Shown: positions 1 to 8,387 of the stretch, in pieces | Layout of the letters: every line of letters begins with the position of its first letter | How positions within the stretch are numbered: the stretch's first letter is position 1 | Origin: an uncultured Verrucomicrobia subdivision 3 bacterium | GTDB lineage: Bacteria > Verrucomicrobiota > Verrucomicrobiia > Limisphaerales > UBA11358 | Reading direction: 5' to 3' | Length of the DNA: 64,000 nucleotides | Assembly: GCA_903918885.1 (NCBI GenBank) | Contig: CAIXFY010000027.1 | Location: 1-64,000 of the forward strand | Notes under the pieces: model-generated | Told to the model about the DNA's origin: nothing | The model's database searches: none | What the model saw: the letters and a program-made list of their open reading frames with translations, nothing else | Made by a program: the position numbers and the translations under genes

Positions 1-199
1 CATTCTACAGATTTTAAGCCTCACGCTCTTTGAGAAAACGCCCATTTTACAGGCGCTTGCTCAACTGCCACCTGCTACACAACCGCCAGACACCGAAAAT
101 CATCAATGTTTACTCGGTTTTTAAACCGGACAGTAGTGTTAAAAACTATATTCCGCCTATCCTCTTATTAGGCATCACGTCAAAGAGAGAGGGAACCGT

Positions 200-1333
200 T
201 TACTGCTTCCACCGCGCACCAATACCCAACGTTTTTTTTGCATATTCCAAGCTCCGCTCAGTATCAATTCTTTGCTGTCGCATCAGGGCTGACGCGTATT
301 CGGGCGGCTGCTTTCCATCGTCTGCGATGAGCATGCTTCCCATGAAGGGCTGCCCCTTGCGCGCCAAAGCCAGAAACTGGGCGAAGTCGGGCGTTCGCGC
401 CTTGGGATACTGTTTCCAAAAATCAGGCTCAAAGTAAGGCAGGACCTGCGGCGGCCGACCCGTGATGATCTCCAGATAAAAGACAGGCTTTGGACAAAGT
501 TCTGTGAATCGGCCAACTATCCGTTTAAAATCAACCGCGCCATCCCCGAGGGCAACCCATTGGAACGCCGCGCCGCGCGGGTGTTCATAGATTACGGAGT
601 CACGCATATGAGTGGCCAACACATGCGGCCCGAGAATTTCAAACGCCATTACGGGATCCTCCATCATCTGCACCGAATTACCAGCGTCAAAGCAACAGCC
701 GACAAAGTCGCTGCCCGCCTCCTCGATCAGAAGCTTCATATCCCGCGCTTGAATTTCGCCATGATTCTCAATGGCGATTCTCATCCCCGCATCCATCGCC
801 TGTGAACGGACGCTGTGCAGGGTCTTGATGGCGCTCTCAATCATGGCATCGAGTGGCCCCAGATGTTGGCGGTCCTCGGCCACACCCATGATCGTCCGAA
901 ACGTATTTGCTCCCAGCGCCTTCGCTTGATGGATGCATTCGGTCAAATATTTGACTGGATCTCCCTGCTTTTTCTTCCACGACTCAGACTGTTCGCAAAA
1001 GCAACCGAATTCCGGCTCAATCTTGATCCCAAGCCGCGCGGCTTGTTCCCTGACTAGTTTAAAATACGCTTCGTCGTGACTTTCAAACGAGTCGGGACTC
1101 AACATGACAGCGTCAAGCTTGAGGCTGGCGGCATAATCCAGAATCTGGGGGGCTTTCCACTTAAGGCTACGGATGGAATATGGGGCCAGACCCAACAGGA
1201 TTTGCTCCTTGGGCTGGGCTGCAAGGGATGCAAAAGGCGTCAGCGCGAGGGCGGTGGCACCACCCAGTGTTCGCAAGAAATCCCGGCGGCTGGTAGCGGT
1301 TTGACTCGGGACCTGTTCCAAGAGATTGCTCAT
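200..1333 (-). CDS. Tat-exported sugar phosphate isomerase/epimerase (xylose isomerase-like TIM barrel)
   Basis: The protein starts with a twin-arginine signal (SRRDFL at about residues 15-20, then a hydrophobic stretch ending near SLAAQ), so it is probably folded and exported. The rest reads as an AP-endonuclease-2/xylose isomerase-like TIM barrel. Candidate metal ligands lie in order in AIENHGE, CCFDAGN, ATHMRD and YLEIITG. This family isomerises or epimerises sugars or inositol derivatives; the substrate cannot be named. The ATG chosen lies 27 bases inside a longer TTG-started frame because it sits just before the signal peptide. The next gene upstream on the same strand is an exported Gfo/Idh/MocA protein, a common partner in sugar utilisation loci of this phylum. 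Confidence 0.85.
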   Translation of the reverse strand: MSNLLEQVPSQTATSRRDFLRTLGGATALALTPFASLAAQPKEQILLGLAPYSIRSLKWKAPQILDYAASLKLDAVMLSPDSFESHDEAYFKLVREQAARLGIKIEPEFGCFCEQSESWKKKQGDPVKYLTECIHQAKALGANTFRTIMGVAEDRQHLGPLDAMIESAIKTLHSVRSQAMDAGMRIAIENHGEIQARDMKLLIEEAGSDFVGCCFDAGNSVQMMEDPVMAFEILGPHVLATHMRDSVIYEHPRGAAFQWVALGDGAVDFKRIVGRFTELCPKPVFYLEIITGRPPQVLPYFEPDFWKQYPKARTPDFAQFLALARKGQPFMGSMLIADDGKQPPEYASALMRQQRIDTERSLEYAKKTLGIGARWKQ

Positions 1334-1504
1334 CCTTGGAATGTAAGCAGGCCGGGCCAATCCGACAAGCGCAGTAATGATTTTTTAGCGAGTGATTGGC
1401 TGGAAGGGCGACGGGATATCCCGAAGTGTAAGCAAGGAACTTCAGCCCGACAGCGAAGCGTTCAGCAAGCTGGCGAAGGCTGCGCAGCAGCGCAACCCTC
1501 CCTG

Positions 1505-2875
1505 TTACAAATATTCGCGCTTCCCGATGATTCCGGGCTGAGGTATGGGGTATTTGCCTTGGGCATCGGAAACCAGCGGTCCGGCCGAACTCATGGTCAG
1601 CGTATCGATGCCCGGGCCAAACTCGTGAGAGCAGTTCAACATTTCGTCGTAGGTGATGACTTGACCCGTGTGCGCCGCCATGCGCCCCATTGAAGTGACC
1701 AGGCTGGCTTCCACCCCTCGCTTGACTTCGTTATAGGGCGTATCATTTCGGATGGCCTCAATCAGTTCGTCCCATTCGAGCTGATAGGGATTGGGCTCCG
1801 GCTGGGGAAAGGCCCAAACAAGATCCGCTTTCGCCCTGCTTTGGCCCTTGAAAATGCTCGCGTGGGAGGGCGTGTGGCCGCCGGTCGAGATGATGGCATT
1901 TCCCTTGGTCCCATGCGCATGGCTGGAGTGATCCACCAGACAGCCGGCCATGCATCGTCCTTCCATGAAGAGTTTCGCGCCATCAGCAAACGTGTATTCG
2001 ACGCTGTAATTGTCAAAATTCTGGTCCACGTAATTTCCCCGGTAATTGCGGCCGCCGCTGGCCTGAGCCATCACCGGCCAAGCATCTTTCATCCAGCAGC
2101 ATTCGTCGATGTTGTGAATGTAATAATCGCTGAAACACCCACCGTCGGACCAGAGAAAGCTTTGAAAGCGCTCAACTTGATAGAGTAGGTCGGTCTTGTC
2201 CGCAGGCTTCGGAAGGGAGCAAAAAGAGGAAATCGGGGCGTGCATCCGGTAGGCGCGCATGAACAAGATGTCGCCTATTTCGCCTTGTTTAATCCGGTCC
2301 GCAAGTTCGTGGCGGGCCTTGCAGTGCCGGCACATCAGGCCGACGCCCACTTTGAGATTCTTTTTCACCGATTCCTCGCCCAACTGGAACATCCGCTTGC
2401 TGGTCGGACCGTCCACCGTGACCGGCTTTTCCATGAACACATTGAGATTCTTCTGAATGGCATAGCCGAAATGAACCCAGCGAAACGCCGACGGGGTGGC
2501 GAAGATGGCCACGTCCCCCGGCTTTAAACAATCCATCGCCTGCTTGTAAGCGTCGAAGCCCAGGAACTTGCGGTCCTCAGGCACATCGACCAACGCTCCT
2601 TTGCGCGCGAGATCTTTGTAACTAGCTGTGAGGCGTTTCTCGAAGACATCGGCCATGGCGACCAGCTTGATGGGGCCGCTGGTGGTGGAAAGCGCCTGGT
2701 GGGCCGCGCCAGTCCCGCGTCTACCGCAACCGATGAGCGCCACTTGGATCATGTCCGACCCGGCGGCATAAACTTTTGGAAGAACCACTCCGGCAAGCGC
2801 GGAAGCGGCGACCAAGGTGCCTGAAGTTTTTAGAAACTCACGGCGAGAGGTCACTATTTGGTTCTTTGCGCTCAT
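1505..2875 (-). CDS. Tat-exported Gfo/Idh/MocA family oxidoreductase
   Basis: The 456-residue protein opens with a twin-arginine signal (SRREFL at residues 10-15, followed by a hydrophobic segment to about KVYAA). A Rossmann NAD(P)-binding motif GCGRRG comes next, then the family EKPVTVDG motif with the catalytic-type Lys, and a C-terminal alpha/beta substrate domain. Members oxidise or epimerise sugars, or open glycosides through redox chemistry. The export signal places it in the periplasm, as for many paralogues in Planctomycetes and Verrucomicrobia. It lies upstream of, and co-directional with, the isomerase-like gene, about 170 bases apart, so the two may act on one imported carbohydrate. 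The substrate is unknown. Confidence 0.88.
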   Translation of the reverse strand: MSAKNQIVTSRREFLKTSGTLVAASALAGVVLPKVYAAGSDMIQVALIGCGRRGTGAAHQALSTTSGPIKLVAMADVFEKRLTASYKDLARKGALVDVPEDRKFLGFDAYKQAMDCLKPGDVAIFATPSAFRWVHFGYAIQKNLNVFMEKPVTVDGPTSKRMFQLGEESVKKNLKVGVGLMCRHCKARHELADRIKQGEIGDILFMRAYRMHAPISSFCSLPKPADKTDLLYQVERFQSFLWSDGGCFSDYYIHNIDECCWMKDAWPVMAQASGGRNYRGNYVDQNFDNYSVEYTFADGAKLFMEGRCMAGCLVDHSSHAHGTKGNAIISTGGHTPSHASIFKGQSRAKADLVWAFPQPEPNPYQLEWDELIEAIRNDTPYNEVKRGVEASLVTSMGRMAAHTGQVITYDEMLNCSHEFGPGIDTLTMSSAGPLVSDAQGKYPIPQPGIIGKREYL

Positions 2876-3046
2876 TGTTTTAATCGGGATTTCCCATTTG
2901 GTTTATTGCCCACTACCGGCGTGGGCTCTTTTGCATGGTTTTTCTGATTTTCGTCCTGCTTCCTGGAATTGCAAGTCTATTTTTTAGTCCACCGCCGAGT
3001 TTTTTGCGGCACGGGAAGTGTTGCAATCCCAATTTTGGCCCCCGTT

Positions 3047-3364
3047 TCATTTGGCCTTGGACGGACTACGGCGCAGGTTGGCTTTGATGCGTTGCAGGGT
3101 GCCCACGCTTTCACTTTTCAGATAGCCTCGTTGCGCCACCGTCAGCTTGTCCGTCTTGAGGGATTGCCGAATTAGCTTGCTGCCAACTTTTGCCCGCGCA
3201 AAATAAATGCCTGATGGAACGTAGCGAGAAATGTTGGCAACCGATGACTTTATACCAATTGCTGATTCTTTGTGCGCTGAATTTGCGGTCATGCACAGAG
3301 TGTCAAATATCGGTATCAAATTGTTAAATATGCTCTCGCGGCGAATCTGAAACAGCCTTATCAT
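3047..3364 (-). pseudogene. Remnant of a tyrosine recombinase N-terminal domain beside a tRNA gene
   Basis: The central part of this 105-codon frame (RYVPSGIYFARAKVGSK, then LIRQSLKTDKLTVA) resembles the arm-binding N-terminus of phage-type integrases common in Verrucomicrobia. The match ends soon after, with YLKSE as the last recognisable piece, and the core-binding and catalytic domains are absent. The first ~35 residues do not look like the family. I read it as a decayed integrase fragment left by an element that used the adjacent tRNA. It could instead be a short real protein of unknown role. Resemblance is from memory of the family, so confidence is moderate. Confidence 0.45.
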
Positions 3365-3374
3365 GTTAGGCTTT

Positions 3375-3450
3375 GGGCCCGTAGCTCAATGGTTAGAGCA
3401 GAGGACTCATAATCCTTTGGTTCTCGGTTCAAGTCCGAGCGGGCCCACCA
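3375..3450 (+). tRNA. tRNA with CAU anticodon, probably tRNA-Ile2 (lysidine-modified)
   Basis: A complete cloverleaf can be folded: acceptor GGGCCCG/CGGGCCC, D stem GCTC/GAGC with an 8-base loop, anticodon stem GAGGA/TCCTT with loop CTCATAA (anticodon CAU), T stem CTCGG/CCGAG with TTCAAGT, and an encoded CCA. The 8-base D loop, the TTGGT variable region and C4-G69/C5-G68 pairs resemble the E. coli minor tRNA-Ile read by TilS rather than elongator tRNA-Met, but the anticodon alone cannot separate them. The downstream Mrp gene ends on the opposite strand at the very next base. A recombinase remnant lies 10 bases upstream. Confidence 0.9.
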
Positions 3451-4494
3451 TCAACCCAAATTTTTCCGCAGCGCCGCCGCGATTTGAATGAAGACTTTTC
3501 CTGCCGCGTGATTCGGCGTGGAAACCACAATCGGCATGCCGCGGTCGCCGCCTTCGCGGATTTCGGTGAAGAGCGGAATCTCGCCGAGGAAGGGAACATT
3601 CTGCCGCGCGGCTTCTTCCTGGCCGCCGCCGTGACCAAAAATTTCCACGCGCTCGCCGTTCGGCGTGGTGAAGTAGCTCATGTTTTCAACGATGCCGAGG
3701 ATGGGCACGTTCACCTTGTTGAACATCGCGATGCCTTTGCGCACGACGCCGAGCGACGCTTCCTGCGGCGTGCTGATGATGACGCCGCCATCCAGCGGCA
3801 CAGTCTGGCAAAGCGAAAGCTGCGCGTCGCCCGTGCCCGGCGGCAAATCCACGAGCAGGAAATCCAAATCGCCCCACTCCACGGCGAGGAGGAATTGATT
3901 GATGGTCTTCGTGATCATCGGCCCGCGCCAGATGACCGGCTGGTCGTCATTCAACAAAAGTCCGATGCTCATCACCTTCACACCGTGCGCCATCGGCGGC
4001 ACGAGGCGCTCGGCGGCATTCACGGTCGGACGTTCGTGAACGCCCATCATCAGCGGAATGCTCGGCCCGTAAATGTCGCAATCCAGCAAGCCGACTTTCG
4101 CGCCGAGATGCGTCAGCGCGCAGGCGAGATTCACAGAGCAGGTAGATTTGCCGACGCCGCCCTTGCCGCTGGCGACGGCGATGATGCGCTTCACGCCGGG
4201 CACTTTGTTCTGATTACCGAACGCGTTGGTGGTTCCCGCACTTTGCCCGGCGGCAGGTTGCCGCACCTCGACGATGGCTTGGTTCACGCCGGGAAGTTTT
4301 TTCAAAATCAGCTCGGCCTCGGTTTTGATTTGGCGCGCGGCGTCCGGATTGGGCGAAGTCAGTTGCAACACCACGCTCACCGCGCCGTTGGCGGCGGAGA
4401 TTTCCTTGATGAGTCCGAAGGAAACGATGTCGCGGGAATAGCCGGGATATTTCACGGCGGTCAGCGCGTGTTTGATGTCGTCGTTCGAAAGCAT
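3451..4494 (-). CDS. apbC: Mrp/NBP35 (ApbC) family P-loop ATPase, Fe-S cluster carrier
   Basis: The N-terminal ~80 residues form a MIP18/DUF59 domain (VKYPGYSRDIVSFG), followed by the deviant Walker A motif SGKGGVGKST and the MinD/Mrp motifs (DCDIYGPS, DLPPGTGD). The family binds a 4Fe-4S cluster at a dimer interface and passes it to target proteins, but the usual C-terminal CxxC is not obvious here. The chosen ATG begins the DUF59 domain; longer ATG and GTG starts exist upstream. It is divergent from the suf operon, fitting a role in the same Fe-S pathway. Its stop codon directly abuts the 3' end of the tRNA on the other strand. Confidence 0.9.
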   Translation of the reverse strand: MLSNDDIKHALTAVKYPGYSRDIVSFGLIKEISAANGAVSVVLQLTSPNPDAARQIKTEAELILKKLPGVNQAIVEVRQPAAGQSAGTTNAFGNQNKVPGVKRIIAVASGKGGVGKSTCSVNLACALTHLGAKVGLLDCDIYGPSIPLMMGVHERPTVNAAERLVPPMAHGVKVMSIGLLLNDDQPVIWRGPMITKTINQFLLAVEWGDLDFLLVDLPPGTGDAQLSLCQTVPLDGGVIISTPQEASLGVVRKGIAMFNKVNVPILGIVENMSYFTTPNGERVEIFGHGGGQEEAARQNVPFLGEIPLFTEIREGGDRGMPIVVSTPNHAAGKVFIQIAAALRKNLG

Positions 4495-4609
4495 GGCGGA
4501 CAAAATGCCATTCATACTGGCGAACGCAAAATCTATTTCACACCGTCGCGTTTTCGCCACGCTTTTGGTTTGCACAAAGGTCGCGGAAGTGGGAGATTGT
4601 CCGCCTATT

Positions 4610-4629
4610 TATAATTAGAATCATTCTAA
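4610..4629 (+). promoter_or_regulatory. Probable sufD promoter -10 box overlapped by a Fur/PerR-like 7-1-7 palindrome
   Basis: A perfect TATAAT is followed, sharing its last T, by the perfect palindrome TTAGAAT-C-ATTCTAA, which ends two bases before the sufD ATG. The 7-1-7 layout and A/T-rich arms match the Fur/PerR operator pattern (PerR consensus TTATAATNATTATAA). A repressor there would block the -10 box. No good -35 hexamer was found at 16-18 bases. With so short a distance to the start codon, the message may be nearly leaderless. The regulator is inferred, not seen. Confidence 0.55.
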
Positions 4630-4631
4630 AC

Positions 4632-5969
4632 ATGACGTCAAACGCAAATAACGGAACGGAATCTCTTGTCGCCGCCTTTTCCAAGTCGGAATCTAGTGCG
4701 CAGCCGAAGTGGCTGGCGCCGGTGCGCAAAGCTGGCATCGCGAGCTTCGCCGAACTGGGCTTTCCGAAGTTGAGCGACGAAGATTGGCGCTTCACCAACG
4801 TCGCGCCCATCGCGCAACTGCCGTTCACGCTTGCCACCCAAGTCGCCGTCAACGGCGCCGAGTCCAAGCTGATTGCGGAATCGGTTTTTGATAAGCTGCC
4901 CGGCCATCGGCTGGTGTTCGTGAACGGATTTTTCTGCGCCAAGCTTTCTAACATCAAGCCGGTCAGCGGCGGTGCGCGCATCAAAAATCTCGCGACCACG
5001 CTCACCAAGGATACCGCGCTCATCGAAAAGCATCTCGCTAAATACGCGCACACGGCGAACAACACTTTCGCTTCGTTGAACCAGGCGTTTTTCACTGATG
5101 GAGCATTTATTTTTGTGCCGAAAGGCGTGGAAGTCGCTGAACCGGTTCAGCTCATTTATATTTCTTCGGCGAAGCAGATTGGCGAAACGATTTTGCCGCG
5201 TAATCTCATCATCGCCGAGGCGAACAGCAAATTGACCGTTGTCGAAAGCTACCTCAGCACGGGCAATGTGGCTTACTTTACCAACGCGGTGACGGAAATC
5301 TTCGCCGGCGACAATGCCAATGTCGAACACGTCAAACTGCAAGACGAAGCGACTAACGCATATCACATCGCGACCATCGCGGGCGAGTTTGGCCGCGCGA
5401 GCAATGTCAGTGTCCACTCCATCGCCTTGGGCGCGAAGATTTCGCGCAACAACATCCGCACGAATCTTGCAGGCGAAGGTTTGGAATGCATTCTTAATGG
5501 ACTTTACCTCACGAAAGATGAACAGCTTGCCGACCATCACATGATTGTCGAACACGCGCAGCCGCATTGCGCGAGCCACGAATATTTTAACGGCATTTTG
5601 GACGACAAATCGAAGGGTGTTTTCCATGGTCGAATTCTCGTCCGAGAAATCGCGCAAAAGACCGATGCAAAACAGACGAACAAAAATCTGCTGCTTTCCG
5701 ACGACGCGACGGCAGACACAAAGCCGCAATTGGAGATTTACGCGGACGATGTGAAATGCACTCACGGCGCGACCATTGGTCAATTGAACAGTGAGAGCAT
5801 TTTTTATCTCCGTTCGCGCGGCATGAGTTTGGACACAGCGAAACAAATGTTGATTCACGCGTTCGCGGGCGAAATCATTGAACGCATCAAATGCGAACCG
5901 GCGCGCGAGGTGATTGACAAGCTCGTGTGGGATCGCCTCGAAGCAAATCCGCATTTGCTCGGAAAGTAA
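4632..5969 (+). CDS. sufD: Fe-S cluster assembly protein SufD
   Basis: The 445-residue protein shows SufD features: an N-terminal helical region ending in DEDWRFTNV, the LVFVNGFF segment, then a long right-handed beta-helix core and a C-terminal part with GATIGQL and AKQMLIHAFAGEI. SufD normally forms the SufB-SufC-SufD scaffold that assembles Fe-S clusters in the cytoplasm. SufB and SufC are not adjacent. Assignment to SufD rather than SufB rests on the VNG segment and length. It is the first gene of a run with sufU, sufT and sufS, and carries a Fur-like palindrome at its start. Confidence 0.9.
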   Translation: MTSNANNGTESLVAAFSKSESSAQPKWLAPVRKAGIASFAELGFPKLSDEDWRFTNVAPIAQLPFTLATQVAVNGAESKLIAESVFDKLPGHRLVFVNGFFCAKLSNIKPVSGGARIKNLATTLTKDTALIEKHLAKYAHTANNTFASLNQAFFTDGAFIFVPKGVEVAEPVQLIYISSAKQIGETILPRNLIIAEANSKLTVVESYLSTGNVAYFTNAVTEIFAGDNANVEHVKLQDEATNAYHIATIAGEFGRASNVSVHSIALGAKISRNNIRTNLAGEGLECILNGLYLTKDEQLADHHMIVEHAQPHCASHEYFNGILDDKSKGVFHGRILVREIAQKTDAKQTNKNLLLSDDATADTKPQLEIYADDVKCTHGATIGQLNSESIFYLRSRGMSLDTAKQMLIHAFAGEIIERIKCEPAREVIDKLVWDRLEANPHLLGK

Positions 5970-5971
5970 AA

Positions 5972-6427
5972 ATGTTCGACGACATCAACGACCTTTATCA
6001 GCAGGTCATTCTGGATCACTGCAAGCAGCCGCGTAATTTCCATGAGCTACCGCAGTGCTCCTGCTCGGCGCAAGGTTTTAATCCGCTGTGCGGCGACAAT
6101 CTGAAATTGTTCCTCACGCTGGACGGCGATGTGATCAAGGACGCGGGTTTCACCGGCTCCGGTTGTTGTATTTCCAAAGCCTCCGCGTCGCTGCTCACGG
6201 ACAACGTCAAAGGCAAAACCAAGGCCGAAGCGGAGCAGATGTTCGAGCGCGTTCGCGATTTGGTGACCACCGGAAAAACCACGGGCGACGTCGGCAAACT
6301 GGCGGTGTTCGCAGGCGTTTACAAATATCCGGCGCGCGTGAAGTGTGCGATTCTGGCGTGGCATGCGCTCATCGGTGCGCTCAGAGGTGAGGCCGCGCCC
6401 GTCAGCACGGAAAATGAGAAGACGTGA
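5972..6427 (+). CDS. sufU: SufU-type Fe-S scaffold / sulfur-transfer protein
   Basis: The protein has the three Cys/Asp sites of the IscU/SufU fold: NPLCGDN, GSGCCISKASAS and the C-terminal RVKCAILAW. The extended spacing between the second and third sites is typical of SufU. SufU acts as a zinc-dependent sulfurtransferase that takes persulfide from SufS. Its ATG follows the sufD stop by two bases, with GGAAAG just upstream, so the two genes are probably translationally coupled. A GTG-started extension into sufD exists but would only add overlap-coded residues. Confidence 0.92.
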   Translation: MFDDINDLYQQVILDHCKQPRNFHELPQCSCSAQGFNPLCGDNLKLFLTLDGDVIKDAGFTGSGCCISKASASLLTDNVKGKTKAEAEQMFERVRDLVTTGKTTGDVGKLAVFAGVYKYPARVKCAILAWHALIGALRGEAAPVSTENEKT

Positions 6428-6466
6428 TTTGATTTTAGCCGTAGGAACGGCGAAGATGATTCCATT

Positions 6467-7024
6467 ATGAGTGAACAAAAGATTTTGACCCGCGACGTGG
6501 AAGCCTCCGTCGTTCCCATCGGCACCAAGGTCACGCTGCAAAAAGGCGAGACGGCGCACATCACGCAATCGCTCGGTGGCAGTTTCACCGTCATTGTGAA
6601 CGGCAACATGTTCCGCATCGGCGAAAAGGACGCGGACGCTTTGGGCATTGAAGTCAAAGTTGCGCCCGCCGGTTCGCCCACCGCCACGCCGAGCGGACCG
6701 CTGACGCAGGAAGATTTGGAAAAGAAAGTTTGGGAGCAGCTCAAAACCTGTTACGACCCGGAAATTCCCGTGAACGTCGTGGATCTCGGTTTGATTTACG
6801 ACTGCCACCTCACGCCGATTGGCGAAAATAATTTCAAGGCCGATGTGAAAATGACTTTGACTGCACCCGGTTGTGGCATGGGTCCGGTGCTGGCGCAAGA
6901 TGTGCAGAACAAACTCATCTCGCTCGAACCGATTGACGAAGCGAATGTCGAGTTGGTCTGGGATCCGCCGTGGAATCAAGGCATGATGACCGAAGCGGCG
7001 AAACTGCAACTGGGGCTGCTTTGA
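6467..7024 (+). CDS. sufT: SufT, DUF59-containing Fe-S assembly factor
   Basis: The N-terminal ~70 residues form a small beta-rich domain characteristic of SufT (GTKVTLQKGETAHITQSLGG). The C-terminal MIP18/DUF59 domain has CYDPEIPVNVVDLGLIYD and TLTAPGCGMGPVL, with a conserved reactive-type Cys in APGCGM. SufT helps mature Fe-S proteins in bacteria and is often encoded inside suf operons, as here between sufU and sufS. Length (185 residues) is normal for the family. The 39-base gap to sufU supports co-transcription. Confidence 0.9.
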   Translation: MSEQKILTRDVEASVVPIGTKVTLQKGETAHITQSLGGSFTVIVNGNMFRIGEKDADALGIEVKVAPAGSPTATPSGPLTQEDLEKKVWEQLKTCYDPEIPVNVVDLGLIYDCHLTPIGENNFKADVKMTLTAPGCGMGPVLAQDVQNKLISLEPIDEANVELVWDPPWNQGMMTEAAKLQLGLL

Positions 7025-7037
7025 ATAATTCAATTTG

Positions 7038-7080
7038 GAAAGCAGGAAGACGGGAATGAAATTCATGCTTTCCTGCTTTC
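7038..7080. repeat. Imperfect intergenic hairpin between sufT and sufS
   Basis: GAAAGCAGGAA and its complement TTCCTGCTTTC flank a 21-base spacer, making an 11-bp stem just before sufS. Similar TTTCCTGCTTTCCTGCC pieces occur before trpS and after greA, so this belongs to a dispersed repeat family rather than being a unique signal. It could dampen or stabilise the operon transcript at this junction. Confidence 0.6.
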
Positions 7081-7089
7081 GTTATAAAA

Positions 7090-8313
7090 ATGACTGACTG
7101 GACAAAACTACGCGCCGATTTTCCGATCCTGAACCAACAAGTTCACGGCAAACCGCTCGTTTATTTCGACAACGCGGCCACTTCGCAAAAACCACGTTTC
7201 GTAATCGACGCGCTCGTCCACTATTACGAGCGCGACAACGCAAATGTCCATCGTGGTATCCACGAATTGAGCAATCGCTCGACGAATGCCTTTGAAGCAG
7301 CCCGTGCGCGCACCGCAAAATTTCTCAACGCCCGCAGCGCCGACGAAATCATCTGGACGCGCGGCACCACCGAAGCCATTAACCTCGTCGCCGCCACTTG
7401 GGGGGCGAAGCATCTTAAGGCCGGCGATGTCATCCTGCTCACCGAAGTTGAGCATCACAGCAACCTCGTGCCATGGCAGATGCTCGCACAGAAAACCGGT
7501 GCGAAGATTGCCTACATTCCCGTCACCGGCGACGAAGGCACTCTGGATTTGTCCAAGCTCGATTCACTGCTCACCTCGCAGGTGAAGTTGCTCTCGATGG
7601 TTCACATCTCGAACTCGATGGGCACTATCAATCCTGTTGCTGAACTCTGTGCGAAGGCCCGCAAGCTTGGCATCGTCACGCTCGTGGACGGTGCGCAGAG
7701 CGCGGGGCATCTGCCGGTGGACTTGCAGGCCATTGGCTGTGATTTCTTTGCGTTCAGCGGACACAAGATTTGCGGGCCGACCGGCATCGGCGCGCTTTAC
7801 GGGCGCACCGAGATTTTGGAAACGATGCCGCCGTATCAGGGCGGTGGAGAAATGATTCTGACGGTCGGTTACGACAAGACGGAATTTAAGCCCGCGCCGC
7901 ATCGGTTTGAGGCCGGCACGCCGGACATTTCCGGGCCAATCGGTTTGCACGCCGCGATGGATTATCTCGACGCCGTCGGCCGCGAAAAAATTTGGCAACA
8001 CGATCAGGAACTGGCGAATTACGCCTGCGAAAAACTTTCCGCGCTGAAAAACATTCGCATCTTCGGTCCGAAACAGAACCGCGCCGGGTTGGTAAGTTTT
8101 TTGCTGAAGGATGTTCACGCGCACGACGTGGTGACGCTGGCGGATCAGGGTGGAGTGGCGTTGCGCGGCGGGCATCACTGCACGCAGCCGTTGATGCACA
8201 AGCTCGGCGTGGAATCCACCGCGCGCGCGAGTTTTTATTTTTACAACACGAAGGCCGAAGTGGACGTTTTCGTGGACGTCATCAAGGAAATCCAAAAATT
8301 CTTCGCGCAGTAA
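7090..8313 (+). CDS. sufS: SufS cysteine desulfurase
   Basis: A group II class V aminotransferase of 407 residues. The PLP lysine is K226 in SGHKICGPTG, and the persulfide cysteine is C364 in RGGHHCTQP. The N-terminus carries YFDNAATSQKP, typical of SufS. It removes sulfur from L-cysteine and hands it to SufU, encoded two genes upstream. The gene closes the sufD-U-T-S run and is followed by a hairpin repeat and the convergent ychF gene. Confidence 0.95.
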   Translation: MTDWTKLRADFPILNQQVHGKPLVYFDNAATSQKPRFVIDALVHYYERDNANVHRGIHELSNRSTNAFEAARARTAKFLNARSADEIIWTRGTTEAINLVAATWGAKHLKAGDVILLTEVEHHSNLVPWQMLAQKTGAKIAYIPVTGDEGTLDLSKLDSLLTSQVKLLSMVHISNSMGTINPVAELCAKARKLGIVTLVDGAQSAGHLPVDLQAIGCDFFAFSGHKICGPTGIGALYGRTEILETMPPYQGGGEMILTVGYDKTEFKPAPHRFEAGTPDISGPIGLHAAMDYLDAVGREKIWQHDQELANYACEKLSALKNIRIFGPKQNRAGLVSFLLKDVHAHDVVTLADQGGVALRGGHHCTQPLMHKLGVESTARASFYFYNTKAEVDVFVDVIKEIQKFFAQ

Positions 8314-8319
8314 GGTTTT

Positions 8320-8382
8320 GCCACCGAGTCACAGAGAACACAGAGCAAGATTTCCTCTCGGTGACCTCTGTGTCTCGGTGGC
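8320..8382. repeat. Dispersed CACAGAG hairpin repeat, copy 1
   Basis: GCCACCGAGTCACAGAG and its near-complement CTCTGTGTCTCGGTGGC form a long imperfect hairpin in the gap between the convergent sufS and ychF genes. Four more copies of the same family lie near 21.7, 22.6, 24.8 and 34.3 kb. Here it may double as a transcription barrier. Confidence 0.85.
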
Positions 8383-8387
8383 AAAAA

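Noticed and set aside
30-437. 135-codon plus-strand frame at the left edge
   Set aside because: It overlaps the 3' end of the sugar isomerase gene on the other strand and lacks any recognisable feature.
3484-4614. Open frame of 376 codons on the plus strand opposite the Mrp ATPase gene
   Set aside because: It is a mirror of a well-supported gene. The peptide is rich in His, Arg and Asp with no family motifs; GC-rich codon use leaves antisense frames open.
4638-5954. 438-codon frame opposite sufD
   Set aside because: Exactly covers sufD on the other strand and shows only shadow-like composition.
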